DNA of 64,000 nucleotides, from positions 15,971,611 through 16,035,610 of the forward strand of contig NC_135228.1 in the NCBI RefSeq assembly GCF_052324685.1, read 5' to 3'. The stretch is from Brachyhypopomus gauderio. Its lineage: Eukaryota; Chordata; Actinopteri; Gymnotiformes; Hypopomidae. The notes under the pieces are model-generated. The model did no database searches, was not told the DNA's origin, and saw only the letters and a list, made by a program, of their open reading frames with translations. The translations under genes and the position numbers were made by a program. Position 1 is the stretch's first letter, and the number at the start of each line of letters is the position of its first letter. Below are positions 31,306 to 43,314 of the stretch, in pieces.

Positions 31306-32284
31306 TATCCCCCTTAGATAAAGGTACAGATCCAGGGGTTCATAGACGAAGGGTTTTATGGTAGACTGGGGTACTGGTGCTGTCATCCTGTCACTGCTCG
31401 TGGTCACTCAAGTTTGTTGACAGTGCAGTGGACGGATGCCATTGTCTCAGAATGCCCCCAAGCCTATGTTACCTTCTGGTTCTGCCTTTTTTTAGCTAGG
31501 CTGTAATAATTTAACTTAGTGCCGGAGTTGCTGCCACACTCCAGAAATGTTTATAATTTTACCTGTCCTGTATATGTCCTCATACAGAGCTAATTTTCCC
31601 TGTTTCATTTCTCCACATGGCTGCCCGCCTGCTTGAGGAATAATGAGATGAGGAGAGACAAGCGATCCATCCTGGCCGGCTACCTCCTGCCTAACCGGAT
31701 GCCTACACCATGATGGACATTATTACATATTTTTCGGTCTAAATTGACATTATTGCATCTTTTACATTCTGTCTACATTCTGTCTATATTGTTGTTGTTG
31801 TCATGGTGACCGGTGTCGGCCAGAGGAGGATGGGTTCCCCCCCTGAGTCTTGGTTCCTCTCAAGGTTTCTTCCTCATGCAAAAAACTAGGGAGTTTTTCC
31901 TTGCCACTGTCGCCTTTGGCTTGCTCACTGGGGGCTAGGACTCGGCACTTGTAAAGCTGCTTTGTGACAACAACTGTTGTAAAAAGCGCTATATAAATAA
32001 AATTTGATTGATTTGATTGATTGATACTATAGAAATGGTATAGTACAAGTCCTCTATGCAACATAAAATGTATTTGATCTGCTTCTGGTATTTGTACTTT
32101 AGAAACGTAATTAAAAAATCAAAACATGACAATACAGAACCGTCAGGCAAGCCACCCACGCGAAATAAATATGTTAAGTATGGAAAGTTTGATTAGTTAT
32201 ATCTGGCCATATAAGACAAGCATATGTACAGCACTAAGACATTGAGAAACAAGGTATGTTCATAAAAGCATCAGAAAAACCAAA

Positions 32285-32513
32285 CCCATCTTTATGTATT
32301 TATATTTATTCAGGCAAAACACTAAGTGCATTGAAGTCCTTGAAACTGTAAATGTAATGTGTTTGGACCACATCACAACCCTGAAACAATGCTGGTTTAT
32401 AGGGCAATACGACAAAATCTGCATAGGGGTGCTGATTGGATGCGACGGTCAAGGTTTGAGAGGCGCTTGGAGATCATGTTACTGGAACAGAGATGGATAT
32501 GGCAGATGACAAT
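32285..32513 (-). terminator. rrm1 3' UTR with candidate polyadenylation signal
   Basis: On the minus strand AATAAA occurs at 32310-32305, about 200 bp after the rrm1 stop codon at 32516-32514, in AT-rich sequence. The L2 LINE tail begins about 260 bp further along, pointing toward the gene. Confidence 0.55.
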
Positions 32514-35500
32514 CTAGGAGCCACACATAAGACATTCATCACGGTTCTCCAGAGAGCACACCATGGCAGCTTTGTTCCGCTCCTTGGTCTCCTCCTCCTC
32601 TCTGCTCTTGGCTTCTTGCTTCTCCTTCAGCTTCTCTTTGTTGAGTGTGAACTGGATGGGATTGGCTGCAGGCTTCGTCCGCAGGTAGTACATGCCGGTC
32701 TTGAGGCCCTTTTGAAAGCGTTGGACATGCATTAGCCCCCCATGTGTTCTTTACTTATTCCACCATCATACTCAATACTAAAGTGTGGAATGAGACGTCA
32801 AGACTGACACTGTATGCAGGGTATCTGCACATTTTTAAATCTCAAATTCAATGACTTTTAAGACCTTTTTAATACCTCACAAGAAAAAATAATACCAGGG
32901 TTGCCAACTTTTCAAGATCGCTTGGAGTGAGATTTGAACCTGGAGGGGGTGGCGACCATAAGTTCTTGACGGGGTGGGGGTGCACGACCTCGCAAAGCGA
33001 CAGCACGCGGGGACCTCGCGCAGGGGCGGAGCCACCGCGATTACGACATTGTCGGCACGCGGAACCTTGAGCCGGTCGCGACGCGTCATGTATAAACAAT
33101 GCTTGATGCGGCTCAGGGATTACGGCACATGCAGCGCCGTGTGCAGTGCCCTAGTGCCTGTACATTTAAATTGTAATGGTCCAATGAAGGTCATTTAAAA
33201 ATCAGGACATTTCCTCACTTAATAAAAAAAACCCGGGACAGGACGTGAAAAACGTCCCGGGAAATACGGACGTTTGGTCGCACTACACAGTAGACAAATC
33301 ATTTTTGGCACTTACAGTTAAACTGCAGTTGGCAGCAAATGACTCGATATGCATATTACTATTACGAGTGCTATCATATCGCTTGTGTTTTTCAGATTTC
33401 ATATGAGAATCCAGCTCTTTACAGCCCAATGTACCAAGTTTGAATGTTTTTCGGCAAGTTCACATCACGCCTCATACGAATCACTGGAAGGTTGCAGTCA
33501 GCCACAATATTTTTCGTCCTCCAGCCACTTCATTGAATCGTCATTTACCCATGTCTGCATCAGAGCCTTGTATTGTTGTTCCCGCCGCAGGCCTCAAATA
33601 AGAAAGCAGCTTGCTAGGCAGCTAAAGCATCGTCTGCCATTTCCACCTGTTAGGTGACCTACTACTGCCATTAGGCGGAGTATACGTTGCGGAAATGATA
33701 ATTATTGTGGGATATACATCGGTAAAATAAAACAGAAAAACTGAGCAACACACTTATTTAATGCCTCCCCTCCTAAAATTCCAGACATTTAAAGACATTT
33801 TTAGACCTTGAATATGTACCAAGTTTGAATGTTTTTCGGCAAGTTCACATCACGCCTCATACGAATCACTGGAAGGTTGCAGTCAGCCACAATATTTTTC
33901 GTCCTCCAGCCACTTCATTGAATCGTCATTTACCCATGTCTGCATCAGAGCCTTGTATTGTTGTTCCCGCCACAGGCCTCAAATAAGAAAAGCAGCTTGC
34001 TAGGCAGCTAAAGCATCGTCTGCCATTTCCACCTGTTAGGTGACCTACTACTGCCATTAGGCGGAGTATACGTTGCGGAAATGATAATTATTGTGGGATA
34101 TACATCGGTAAAATAAAACAGAAAAACTGAGCAACACACTTATTTAATGCCTCCCCTCCTAAAATTCCAGACATTTAAAGACATTTTTAGACCTTGAATA
34201 TGTAAAACTAAATTTAAGACTTTAAGGACCCGCAGGTACCCTGTTGTATGGCTCACCTGCTTCCAGCCGTAAAAGTGCATGCTGGTCAGCTTGCCATAGT
34301 TGGGCTCAGCAATGTGAATATTGAGGGACTGGCTCTGGTCAATGAAAGCTCCTCTATCAGCCGCCATCTTTAAAATCACTTTCTGGGAGATCTCCCATAC
34401 AGTCTTATATAACTCCTTCAGGTCGTCTGGGATTGTGGAGATGCCCTGCAACATGAAGACCATGACGAAACAGTAAGATAGTGTAGGTAAAAGACAAACA
34501 ATGCACTTTTCATTTGGTCTGACAGTTTGCTCACCTGAATTGATCCGTTATGAGCAATCAGCTGATTTTTCATGTCTTCACTCCACAGTCCTCGTTCTGT
34601 GAGGTCTTTCAGCAAGTGAGGATTCACAATCTGAAAGATGGATGCTAGCATCAAACACCATTATAAATATATCCACAAGCGGCGGTTCTGGGTTCTTAAT
34701 GAATGGATTTCAGAATTGAATTTTGAACATTTGATTTTCAAAGTGAAAAAGTAAAACATTAAAGTTTCACGAGAAGACTTCCCAATGTGGGATTCAAACC
34801 ACAGACATCAGCACACCTTACAAATGCAAAAATGGTTTTAATATGTAGGTTCACATTCATCTGAACTGATTGACACCAGTTTGATGAAAATTGGCTGAAA
34901 AGTTAGAAAAAGTGAGTGTGACCAAGTATATTTCCTAATTTTTTTTTTCTTCAAATTTGCAGGTTTGCCAGATTGAGACAATAAAATACCTTTTCATTTT
35001 ACTCACAGTTTAGGAGATATTGAAGAAAAAGTAAAACGCTGCACTAGGCCAAGGACAGTCCCTTTACATGACTGAGATTCTGCAAACGGACTACACCTTT
35101 GCACCTTTATGCGTTTTATCCGGAGAACAAAAATAAGAAAAATTCTAATAAATTACAATAGGGTTCCCACACTACATGATGAACCCCAGAACATTAAATA
35201 CGTCAACACATTTCATAATTTCAAACTAAATCACTGCTGTACATACCAATGAAATGAGACAAGGCCACTTTGTTCAATAAAAGAATCCTAAGTGACAAGT
35301 GACCATCTTACCTGAAACTCCCCAGACAGGACTCTACGTGTATAGATGTTGCTGGTGTAAGGCTCTATGGATTCGTTGTTACCCAGAATCTGCGCTGTGG
35401 AGGCAGTGGGCATGGGAGCCAGCAGCAGGCTGTTACGCACACCGTGTCTGTCCACAAAACCAAAGCTCAGACACGTCAGACCTTCTTAAACTTGACTCAC

Positions 35501-38500
35501 AAGATCACAGAACAGAGCAGGAAGGAGAGATCTACTGAACTGCTGACTTACTTGGCAATCTTCTCCTTCAGGGCTTTCCAGTCCCACAGGTCTGTTGGGG
35601 TCCTATCCCACATGTCATATTGCAGAATCTGAGGACAATAAGAGCAGGTCGTTAAATCCCCAACAAGCTCAAATCAAGCCCTTCTGAACAATCATCTAGA
35701 TGATTACAATTAAGAGAGCAGCCCTGCTGGTACAATTGAAGCCAATCTGGTTTGGACACTTACACCCTTGCTAACAGGAGAGCCGGCGTAGGTCTCATAC
35801 GGGCCGAGCTCTGCAGCCAGCTCACAGCTGGACTCCAAGGCAGCATAGTAGATCGTTTCAAAGATCTGCGTGTTGAGGAGTTGAGCTTCTTCACTTTCAA
35901 AAGGGAAACGCATGAGGATAAAGGCATCAGCCAGACCTTGCACTCCTATGCCAATGGGCCTGTGCCGCTTGTTGGATTTCTCGGCCTGTCAGGAAAAATA
36001 AGCAGCACCATAAGTCATTTCTAGAACTGCAATTAGAAATATTACAATCTTCCACAACAAAACAAAAAAATAAATACATAAAAACCCAACTCACCTCTGG
36101 GACAGGGTAAAAGTTTATATCAATGATTTTGTTCAAGTTCCTAACAATGACTTTTGTGACAGATGCCAACTTTTGGAAGTCATAGGTTCTCTCAGGTGTG
36201 ACATACATGTTGAGAGCAATGGACGCAAGGTTGCACACAGCCACCTAAAGATGTTTTAAAAATATATATACAAAACCATCTTTAGATTTTATACATTTTA
36301 AAACTGGATTTAGAGAAACAAAAGGCTAGAGACTACTTTGCTTTTTCTCATAGCATACAGAGACCATTTAACCACTCTGACAGTGCCCTACAAAATGACA
36401 AATATGGAAAACGTACCTCATCTTTGCTGGTGTACTCCACAACCTCTGTGCAAAGGTTGCTACATTTGATGGTGCCCAGGTTCTGCTGGTTGCTCTTCCG
36501 ATTGCAGGCGTCTTTATAGAGCATGTAGGGAGTGCCTGTCTCCGTCTGAGACTCAATGATGGCGTACCACAGCTGCTGGGCCTTCACTACTCTCTTCGCA
36601 CGGCCATCCTGCTCATACCTACAGCAACAAAAACATGCGTTCAGATGAAAATACAGCTTATACCAATAAAAACAAACACTTTAAAAGACAACCTAAAAAT
36701 AATAATTTAGAAAATATTTTAATGTTCTATTTAAAATGAAATGTAAGCTTCTCAATAAGCCACAAACAAAAAAAGGCCTTTCACATGCAACAGAGACATT
36801 AACCATTTACCTCGTGTACAGTTTTTCAAACTCTTCTCCCCAGCATTCATCCAACCCAGGACACTCACTTGGGCACATAAGAGACCAGTTCTGAAAACAG
36901 AAAATTAGCCCATGTTGGGAAGACTCCACTCTCTTTATGAAGAGGTCGGGGATCCAGACAGCGTACGATATGCTGTACTTACTAGTTTCGATATGCTTAC
37001 TAGCGTACGATATGCCGTACTTACTAGATTCCACTCTCTTTATGAAGAGGTCGGGGATCCAGACAGCGTATGATATGCTGTACTTACTAGTTTCCACTCT
37101 CTTTATGAAGAGGTCGGGGATCCAGACAGCGTACGATATGCTGTACTTACTAGTTTCGATATGCTTACTAGCGTACGATATGCTGTACTTACTAGATTCC
37201 ACTCTCTTTATGAAGAGGTCGGGGATCCAGACAGCGTATGATATGCTGTACTTACTAGTTTCCACTCTCTTTATGAAGAGGTCGAGGATCCAGACAGCGT
37301 ACGATATGCTGTACTTACTAGTTTCCACTCTCTTTATGAAGAGGTCGGGGATCCAGACAGCGTATGATATGCTGTATTTACTCGATTAGTTTCCACTCTC
37401 TTCATGAAGAGGTCAGAGATACAGACAGCGTACGATATGCTGTATTTACTCGATTAGTTTCCACTCTCTTCATGAAGAGGTCAGAGATACAGACAGCGTA
37501 CGATATGCTGTATTTACTCGATTAGTTTCCACTCTCTTTATGAAGAGGTCGGGGATCCAGACAGCGTACGATATGCTGTACTTACTAGATTCCACTCTAT
37601 TTATGAAGAGGTCAGGGATCCAGACAGCGTACGATATGCTGTACTTACTAGATTCCACTCTCTTCATGAAGAGGTCGGGGATCCAGACAGCGTATGATAT
37701 GCTGTACTTACTCCATTCGTTTCCACTCTCTTCATGAAGAGGTCGGGGATCCAGAGAGCATAGAACAGGTCTCGGGCCCTCTGCTCTTCTTTACCGGTGT
37801 TTTTCTTCAGCTCCAGGAAATCAAAGATGTCAAAATGCCACGGCTCCAGGTACATAGCAAACGCTCCAGGCCTCTGAGGAAACACGAAAATTTGTTATGA
37901 AATTTGTGCCAATTAGATAGGACATGGACAATATGCATGTGAAAGACAAAACATGTTTGAACCACAACTAATAAATAAAATGTAGGAGCATATACATTTT
38001 TTCCTGTTCCTTAATAAAAATAAAAGAACATTTTAATCGTAATATACAGCTTATCCCGTCTTTCATCTCACCTTGTTTCCTCCCTGGTCAACATAGCGGG
38101 CTGTGTTGTTGTAGACACGGAGCATAGGAACCAGTCCATTTGAATTGCCATTGGTCTAATAAAACAGATAAATGTCAGTTTTGATTTTCCTACTTCTACA
38201 ATAAATTGATTTGGGCTGTAATTCTGCAGTAATTTGGAAGGCTTACTCCTGCAATGTAACTGCCTGTGGCTCTAATGCAGCTCACTGCCACACCAATGCC
38301 TCCAGCAGATTTTGAGATTAGGGCACACTGTTTGAGTGTGTCATAGATCCCTTCAATGCTGTCATCACGCATAGCCAACAAGAAACAGCTGCAGACATCA
38401 AATACATGGTACACCCATTATTTTTTGACAAATCAGTAATTAAGCTAACTTTGGTTACTTTATCAGTAACTAACAAAAATACATTTCTATGGAGATTCTC

Positions 38501-41500
38501 AGGCCAAGACTAAACATGATACCAAGATCTACATTCAACTAGCCAAAACCAAGGATTCAACATTAGTTACATTCCTAGTGTTTTCAAGAAGCACTTATAA
38601 CATCTGATGGAGAGAAATCAAGCACATGGCTTTATTGCTTGCTTCCCAAGCCAAACTGCCTCCTCATGTCTGAATTCAGAAAAGCAAGATACATGTCTCT
38701 CCCACTCTGGTGTGTACCTGGAGAGCTGAGGCCTGTTGGTCCCAGCATTAAAGAGGGTAGGTGAGGCATGAGTGAACCACTTCTCAGACAGCAGGTTGTA
38801 GGTCTCGATGGCAGCAGCAATATCCTTCTCATGGATGCCAACTGCTACTCTCATTAGCATGTGCTGAGGCCTCTCTGCAACTGTACACAGACATAGAAAA
38901 CCAGGGTGAATGCCAATTCACACTCTTTCCTGCTTACAATCAGAAACATCCAGAAATACCTCAAATACCCATTTTAAAATCACATACCTTTTCCATTTAT
39001 CTTAAGCAAATATGATCGTTCCAAAGTCTAGAAAGAATACATAAACATTCAGTAGTAGTAAAGCAATTTGTGACAACAGTCATAGTGCTCTATGATGATC
39101 AAAATAATGCAATGACTTGATGGATCTAATCAGGCTTAAAACTACCTTGAAGCCAAAGAAGTTGTAGGAGAAATCCCTGTCATAGATGATGGCTGAATTG
39201 AGTCGCTGTTGAGAAAAGAGAGAGAGAGGGTATAACAAAGTTTTAGATGTAAACTACATAAGACTACAGACAATGGAAGAAGATGGTATCAGCCTCCTTA
39301 CATCCTTATTTTCCAAGATTATGTCAAGGGTCTCCTTGGAGATCATGGGCGAGTGCCGTTTGTTCAGAGGATTAACATAGTTGTACAGGTCCTCCATAAC
39401 ATCTGCAAGGAGTATGAAAAAAAATACTCACAAACACTCTTTAAAAGCTCTTCAAATCTGTGCAATCATATACACTATGGCTGTTTCTCAATTCAGGGGC
39501 TGCAGCCCACGAAGTGCGCATTTGTAGGCCGGTTACGTCACTGCGCCGCGACGAGGCTGTCCCAATTCGTGGACTCCTTCTTATGCGGCCGACGAATGTA
39601 GCCTTCAAAACCCCGAAAACGAAGGATGCATCTGAGTATCCTTCGCGTCCCACCATATCCCAGGATTCATTGCTCTATGAACAATAAACAGGCGGAGTCT
39701 AGTGTACGGGCCGAAGAATTCGTTTTTAAATGTCGGTATTTTTTAAATATGGACATTTATACTGCAATGAGATGCTAAATAACATGCCAGTTATTAATGA
39801 TATTGCAGGTAAACATGTGCTTTGAGTATTTACTAAACGTTTATACGTAAAATTAACGTAAAAGTAACGTTTATAAAAATACATTGAATTTTGTTATGAA
39901 GTTATACTTCCCGTCAAACGTGAATACATGTTCAACGCATTTTCTTTTAGGCATTTGTGGGTGATGTGATATTTGTCGGACAGCTCGCTAACACGTATGT
40001 AACGTATGAAACGGGGCAGAGCGTGGTCACGCAAACATACGTCTTGCGAAGACTAGACTGTCTCATTTAACAGCCGTGAGATGCAGCCTACCCTGCCTTC
40101 GAAGTGTGTGGCCACCGTGGGCTGCGGTCTACGCGGTCTACGTAGACTGCAGCCCCTGAATTGAGAAACAGCCTATATGTATATGTGCTCTGGAGATGCA
40201 CATGGGAATATATACACCTCCATAGAGGTGTATATATATACTCACCACTGAAAACCTTCTTGGTCTCCTTATGTAGGTTGGAAACTGCGATGCGGGCTGC
40301 TAGGATGGCATAGTCAGGGTATTTGGTGGTGAGAGTGGCAGCGGTCTCTGCAGCTAGTGTGTCCAGCTCAACGGTGGTCACACCACTGTACAGGCCCTGA
40401 ATAACCTTCATGGTGATCTGAGTCTGTGAACAAAGAAATACAACGTGAATATTCAGAAATATAACATGTTAAAGTCATAAAGGAAGTAAACCAAAAAGGG
40501 TGCAACCTGATGTTTACTGTTCACACAACAGTAAGAGCCTTTAATAAATGTATACTTACAGGATCAACAAAGTCTGCATTAAGTCCATAGCAGAGCTTCT
40601 GAATACGCGAGGTAATTTTATCAAACATCACACGCTCCTGGCGTCCATCTGCAGATGAAAGAAGTGAACATTGGTTACTATGTAGTTTAAATGCCTCGAG
40701 ATTGCTGTTGGCCAAAAGATAACATGCCAGGGGACACCACACAGCTTTGACAGCTGTTCAGACAGATATTTACTCACGTGAAATGTTCTGGTGCACAAAT
40801 CATGCAAAGCATAGTGTTTGATAACGGCTATCCCACGGCTAGCCTTTGTTTCGTATGTATTCAATGCAAGTGTGACTACAAACACAATATGGCAACAGGG
40901 AGTCTCACTTACGTTGTAATAAATATTTGTTTATTATACGGTTTATTATGCATCAGAAAGAACAGAAAACACTAAAGAGCAAAAACGACAGAAAACTCTG
41001 TGGTATGTTTCAACTTAGACAATTATGCTAGGTTTAGAAAGTTAGCCAAGCTAGTTAGCAGATAGCAGGTGGCCTGCACAAATCACCCTCGGCCACATGG
41101 CGCCAACATAAGTGACAATAGAGTAACACAGCTAGTCGCTGATAGCAATATGGTTTGGAAAATATCTAGCGTTGGCTAGCTAGCTGCCTTTAACTCAAAT
41201 TATTATTTCTGGCAGCTGGCCATGTTGCTAAAAGTATAGCAAGTTAGTAGAATTCTCTATTAAGTTAGGCAGCCATGCAATTAGGTAGCCACATACTAGA
41301 GCTAGAGTTGTGGCAGCCCGTCAGCTGAAATAATGTCTGCATCTCAATTCAGGGGCTGCAGCCTGCGTAGACCGCAGCCCACGGAGGCCACACACTTCGA
41401 AGGCCGGGTAGGCTGCATCTCACGGCTGTTAAATGAAACAGTCTAGTCTTCGCAAGACGTATGTTTGCGTGACCACGCACTGCCCCGTTACATACGTGTT

Positions 41501-42039
41501 AGCGAGCTGTCCGACAAATATCACATCACCCACAAACGCCTAAAAGAAAATGCGTTGAACATGTATTCACATGTTTGGCGGGAAGTATAACTTCATAACA
41601 AAATTCAATGTACTTTTATAAACGTTACTCTTTAGTAAATACTCAAAGCACAGGTTTACCTGCAATATCATTAATAACTGGCATGTTATTTAGCATCTCA
41701 CTGCAGTATAAATGTCCATATTTTAAAAATATCGACATTTAAAAACGAATTCTTCGGCCCGTACACTAGACTCCGCCTGTTTATTGTTCATAGAGCAGTG
41801 AATCCTGGGATATGGTGGGACGCGAAGGATACTCAGATGCATGCTTCGTTTTCGGGGTTTTGAAGGCTACATTCGTCGGCCGCATAAGGATTCTCACTGC
41901 TGCAGTCAGCTGTTAACTACTTTATATTTAGTATCAGATAACTGAAGAGCGGACACGCTGCTAATCAATGATCCGTTTACCTCATATTCACGTGAGTAGC
42001 AAGAAACAACAGAAACTCACCTCGTTTGATGACGTGCAT
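32514..42039 (-). CDS. rrm1: Ribonucleoside-diphosphate reductase large subunit (RRM1), 19 exons, 794 aa
   Basis: This is the cytosolic class Ia reductase subunit that reduces NDPs to dNDPs with RRM2. Exons in transcript order are 42039-42021, 40648-40560, 40423-40246, 39402-39302, 39205-39146, 39027-38988, 38880-38718, 38388-38247, 38155-38072, 37873-37712, 36890-36811, 36618-36417, 36244-36095, 35985-35764, 35628-35552, 35447-35312, 34630-34535, 34445-34257 and 32708-32514. All have GT-AG sites and consistent phases; the sum is 2385 nt. Human RRM1 is 792 aa in 19 exons. The sequence shows the N-terminal ATP-cone ([18 protein letters not shown]), the redox Cys in exon 8 (SCFLL), NLCTE with the radical Cys in exon 12, VAVCNLAS Cys in exon 13, the Tyr pair in GMYYLRT, and the C-terminal CLMC shuttle cysteines. 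The coding sequence is intact, but introns carry several insertions described separately. Confidence 0.97.
32980..33104 (+). mobile_element. Element A right-end fragment inside hAT element
   Basis: This matches the right end of element A: tgcacgacctcg, ggcggagccaccgcgattac, then the terminal gcgacgcgtcatgtataaac and an altered aatgctt. It is diverged, so it is older than the palindrome copies. Confidence 0.65.
33429..34199. repeat. 385-bp tandem duplication in rrm1 intron 18
   Basis: Positions 33429-33813 and 33814-34199 are nearly identical direct copies: one extra A near 33990 and at least one substitution (cgccgcagg versus cgccacagg). Both copies contain the phrases cggcaagttcacatcacgcc and gcggagtatacgttgcgg. 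The high identity implies a recent duplication within the hAT element. Confidence 0.9.
36922..37711 (-). repeat. Minisatellite derived from the 3' end of rrm1 exon 10, filling intron 10
   Basis: Eleven units copy the last part of exon 10 (encoding [11 protein letters not shown]) together with the exon 10 donor region and following intron bases. The shared ccactct starts occur at 36926, 37031, 37094, 37199, 37262, 37325, 37393, 37461, 37529, 37592 and 37655; the genuine exon copy is at 37723. Spacings are 63 or 68 bp, with two 105-bp intervals containing a 42-bp partial unit. Intron 10 is 821 bp and about 790 bp of it is this array. Most units keep a GTAAGTAC donor-like sequence (antisense gtacttac); the 68-bp units at 37393-37529 have GTAAATAC instead. 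Confidence 0.93.
39481..40171 (+). mobile_element. DNA transposon (family C) in rrm1 intron 3
   Basis: It begins CTGTTTCTCAATTCAGGGG and ends in the inverted sequence CCCCTGAATTGAGAAACAG, about 25 bp of near-perfect terminal inverted repeat. It is about 690 bp with no transposase frame, so non-autonomous. The flanks (ctatgg and cctatatg) do not give a clear target duplication and the superfamily is unresolved. A second, inverted copy lies in intron 1. Confidence 0.8.
41337..41895 (-). mobile_element. DNA transposon (family C) in rrm1 intron 1, inverted and truncated
   Basis: This is the reverse complement of the element at 39481-40171, sharing the terminus atctcaattcaggggctgca and internal blocks such as tctagtcttcgcaagacg and gtacactagactccgcctg. 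Homology fades after cggccgcataaggattct, so the second terminal repeat is lost. With its partner it flanks rrm1 exons 2 and 3 in inverted orientation. Confidence 0.8.
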
Positions 42040-42248
42040 ATTGTTTTTTAATAGGAGGGGGGAAAGTGCTAAAGAAATTATAGAAAAGGGTCAACAAAAG
42101 TGAGGTATTGTGTCCGTCCCGTGCAGCATCAAGCCAGCTGAAGTGAGGAATGAAGCGCGAATGAAGCGCGCCAGAAACGTTGTCGCGTACACGAGCAGTA
42201 GCCAATCAGAGGAAGCCCGCGAGGAAGTAACCAAAGCCGTAGAAAGAC
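42040..42248. promoter_or_regulatory. Candidate divergent promoter region between rrm1 and THAP ORF
   Basis: These are 209 bp between the rrm1 initiator ATG (minus strand, 42039) and the THAP-domain ATG (plus strand, 42249). It contains a CCAAT box (gccaatcag, 42201-42209), CpG-rich GCGCG motifs near 42160-42190 and no TATA box, as expected for a housekeeping or S-phase promoter. Transcription start sites cannot be seen from sequence. Confidence 0.4.
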
Positions 42249-42404
42249 ATGGTTGGCTGTGCAGCATTTGGATGTACCAATCGGTCCGAGAAAGGGATCC
42301 GGATGTATGGGTTTCCAAAAGATACCTACAGAAGAAAAAAGTGGTTGGCCCAAATCAGTAGAAGCAACCTGAACATCACAAGAAATTACAATAACAGAAT
42401 ATAG
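42249..42404 (+). CDS. THAP-type zinc finger, N-terminal fragment (51 aa)
   Basis: ATG at 42249 opens a 51-codon frame beginning MVGCAAFGCTNR and continuing through GFPKDTYRRKKWL. The spacing C-x4-C near the N-terminus followed by FP and W is the first half of a THAP domain (C2CH DNA-binding zinc finger), as in THAP proteins and P-element transposases. The later C and H ligands and the AVPTIF-type end are missing because the frame stops at 42404. Either an intron donor was missed or the copy is truncated. It is divergent from rrm1. It may be exon 1 of a THAP gene or the left end of a P-like transposon. Confidence 0.55.
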   Translation: MVGCAAFGCTNRSEKGIRMYGFPKDTYRRKKWLAQISRSNLNITRNYNNRI

Positions 42405-43176
42405 CCGCAAGCGGCGATAGGCGGGTTCACACACCAATAGGCATTTTGGCCTCAATAAGCAAAAGGAAGCCCAAAAGGTCCTTTAGACCTAAAAGTGAAA
42501 AGAAGCTGTTTGGGTTTGGCCAGTGTGTGCTCTACAGATAGTGTGTGATGACATCTGCGTGTGTCAGAAAGGGAGACACAGAAATAGCACATCTGGCTAG
42601 GGCTGCATCTATGTGAACAATATAGGAAGGCCTGCATGTGTCTATACATGATTGGGCCTGTATATTACTGACAGAGAGAGATTGAGGAAGCCAGAGACTA
42701 TGCTTTGTTAATTCACTCCTTGCACACCTACCATGACTGCCCGTGTATTCAAAGCATGAACGTAGTCTGCAAAACCTGGCATAACATGACTGACATAACT
42801 GATATGACTGGCATGACTGGAATTACATCACTGGCATGACGAACAAAAGTAACATGACTGATATGACTGACATAACTGGCATGACTGGAATTATTTGATG
42901 ATTTGACTGACATGACTGGACTGACATAACTGGCATGACTGGAATGATTTGATGACATGACTGATATGACTAGACTGAAATGATTGGCATGACATGACTT
43001 TCATGACTGGCAGAACACCACTGACATGACTGGCATGTCTGATATGACTGACATCACTAGCATGACTGACATATACTATACATATACTATAGATATGCAT
43101 ACAAACTATACATACATTTAGGTAGGAGTGTGTGTGTGTGTGTGTATGTACTCAAACTATGACAACATATACTAAT
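42405..43176. repeat. Unclassified repeat with degenerate ATGACTG minisatellite
   Basis: After tatagccgcaagcggcgat, a fish-type repeat start, come about 350 bp of unclassified sequence. At about 42775-43075 there is a degenerate array of the core atgactgacatgactggc with 8-30 bp spacing. The minus-strand translation is a repetitive Ser/His/Val string and is not a gene. Confidence 0.6.
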
Positions 43177-43314
43177 TAGGGATGCAAATTATCGATTAAT
43201 TCATTAATCGTTAGTTGACTGATCTTATCGATCGACTTTCGATTAATCGATAAGCGGCGTTTTTCACCTGAATTTCAGTGTTTCAATAGGGCTTTTAAAA
43301 ATATCAGCTAAATA

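Larger units (their letters stand above)
25720..32024 (+). mobile_element. Long L2-clade LINE with esterase ORF1 and intact ORF2
   Basis: This non-LTR retrotransposon encodes ORF1 (25922-26232 continued at 27645-28245) and ORF2 (28339-31305). Its 3' UTR ends in aagcgctatataaataaaat plus TTGAT repeats at about 32002-32024. Apart from a 1.4-kb transposon insertion inside ORF1 it looks complete. The 5' boundary is not visible and is set approximately. L2-clade elements with an esterase-containing ORF1 are known from fish such as zebrafish. It lies between trpc2 and rrm1, oriented toward the 3' end of rrm1. Confidence 0.8.
32817..34243. mobile_element. hAT-like element in rrm1 intron 18
   Basis: The termini CAGGGTATCTGCAC (left) and GCAGGTACCCTG (right) are inverted hAT-type ends. 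They are flanked by ctgtatg and ttgtatg, a near-match that may be a decayed duplication. The body contains a fragment of element A (32980-33104) and a 385-bp tandem duplication. It lies between the last two exons of rrm1 and ends only 13 bp from the exon 18 donor. Confidence 0.7.

Noticed and set aside
32817..34243. Exact 8-bp target duplication for the rrm1 intron 18 hAT
   Set aside because: The flanks ctgtatg and ttgtatg match in 6 of 7 positions only, so a perfect duplication is not claimed.
36937..37389. 150-aa and 173-aa repetitive ORFs across the rrm1 intron 10 array, or a CRISPR-like array
   Set aside because: The units are copies of the exon 10 end with no unique spacers; the ORFs are by-products of a 63-bp unit and lie in an intron.
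42749..43100. Ser/His/Val repetitive ORFs on the minus strand
   Set aside because: They are translations of the degenerate atgactg minisatellite.
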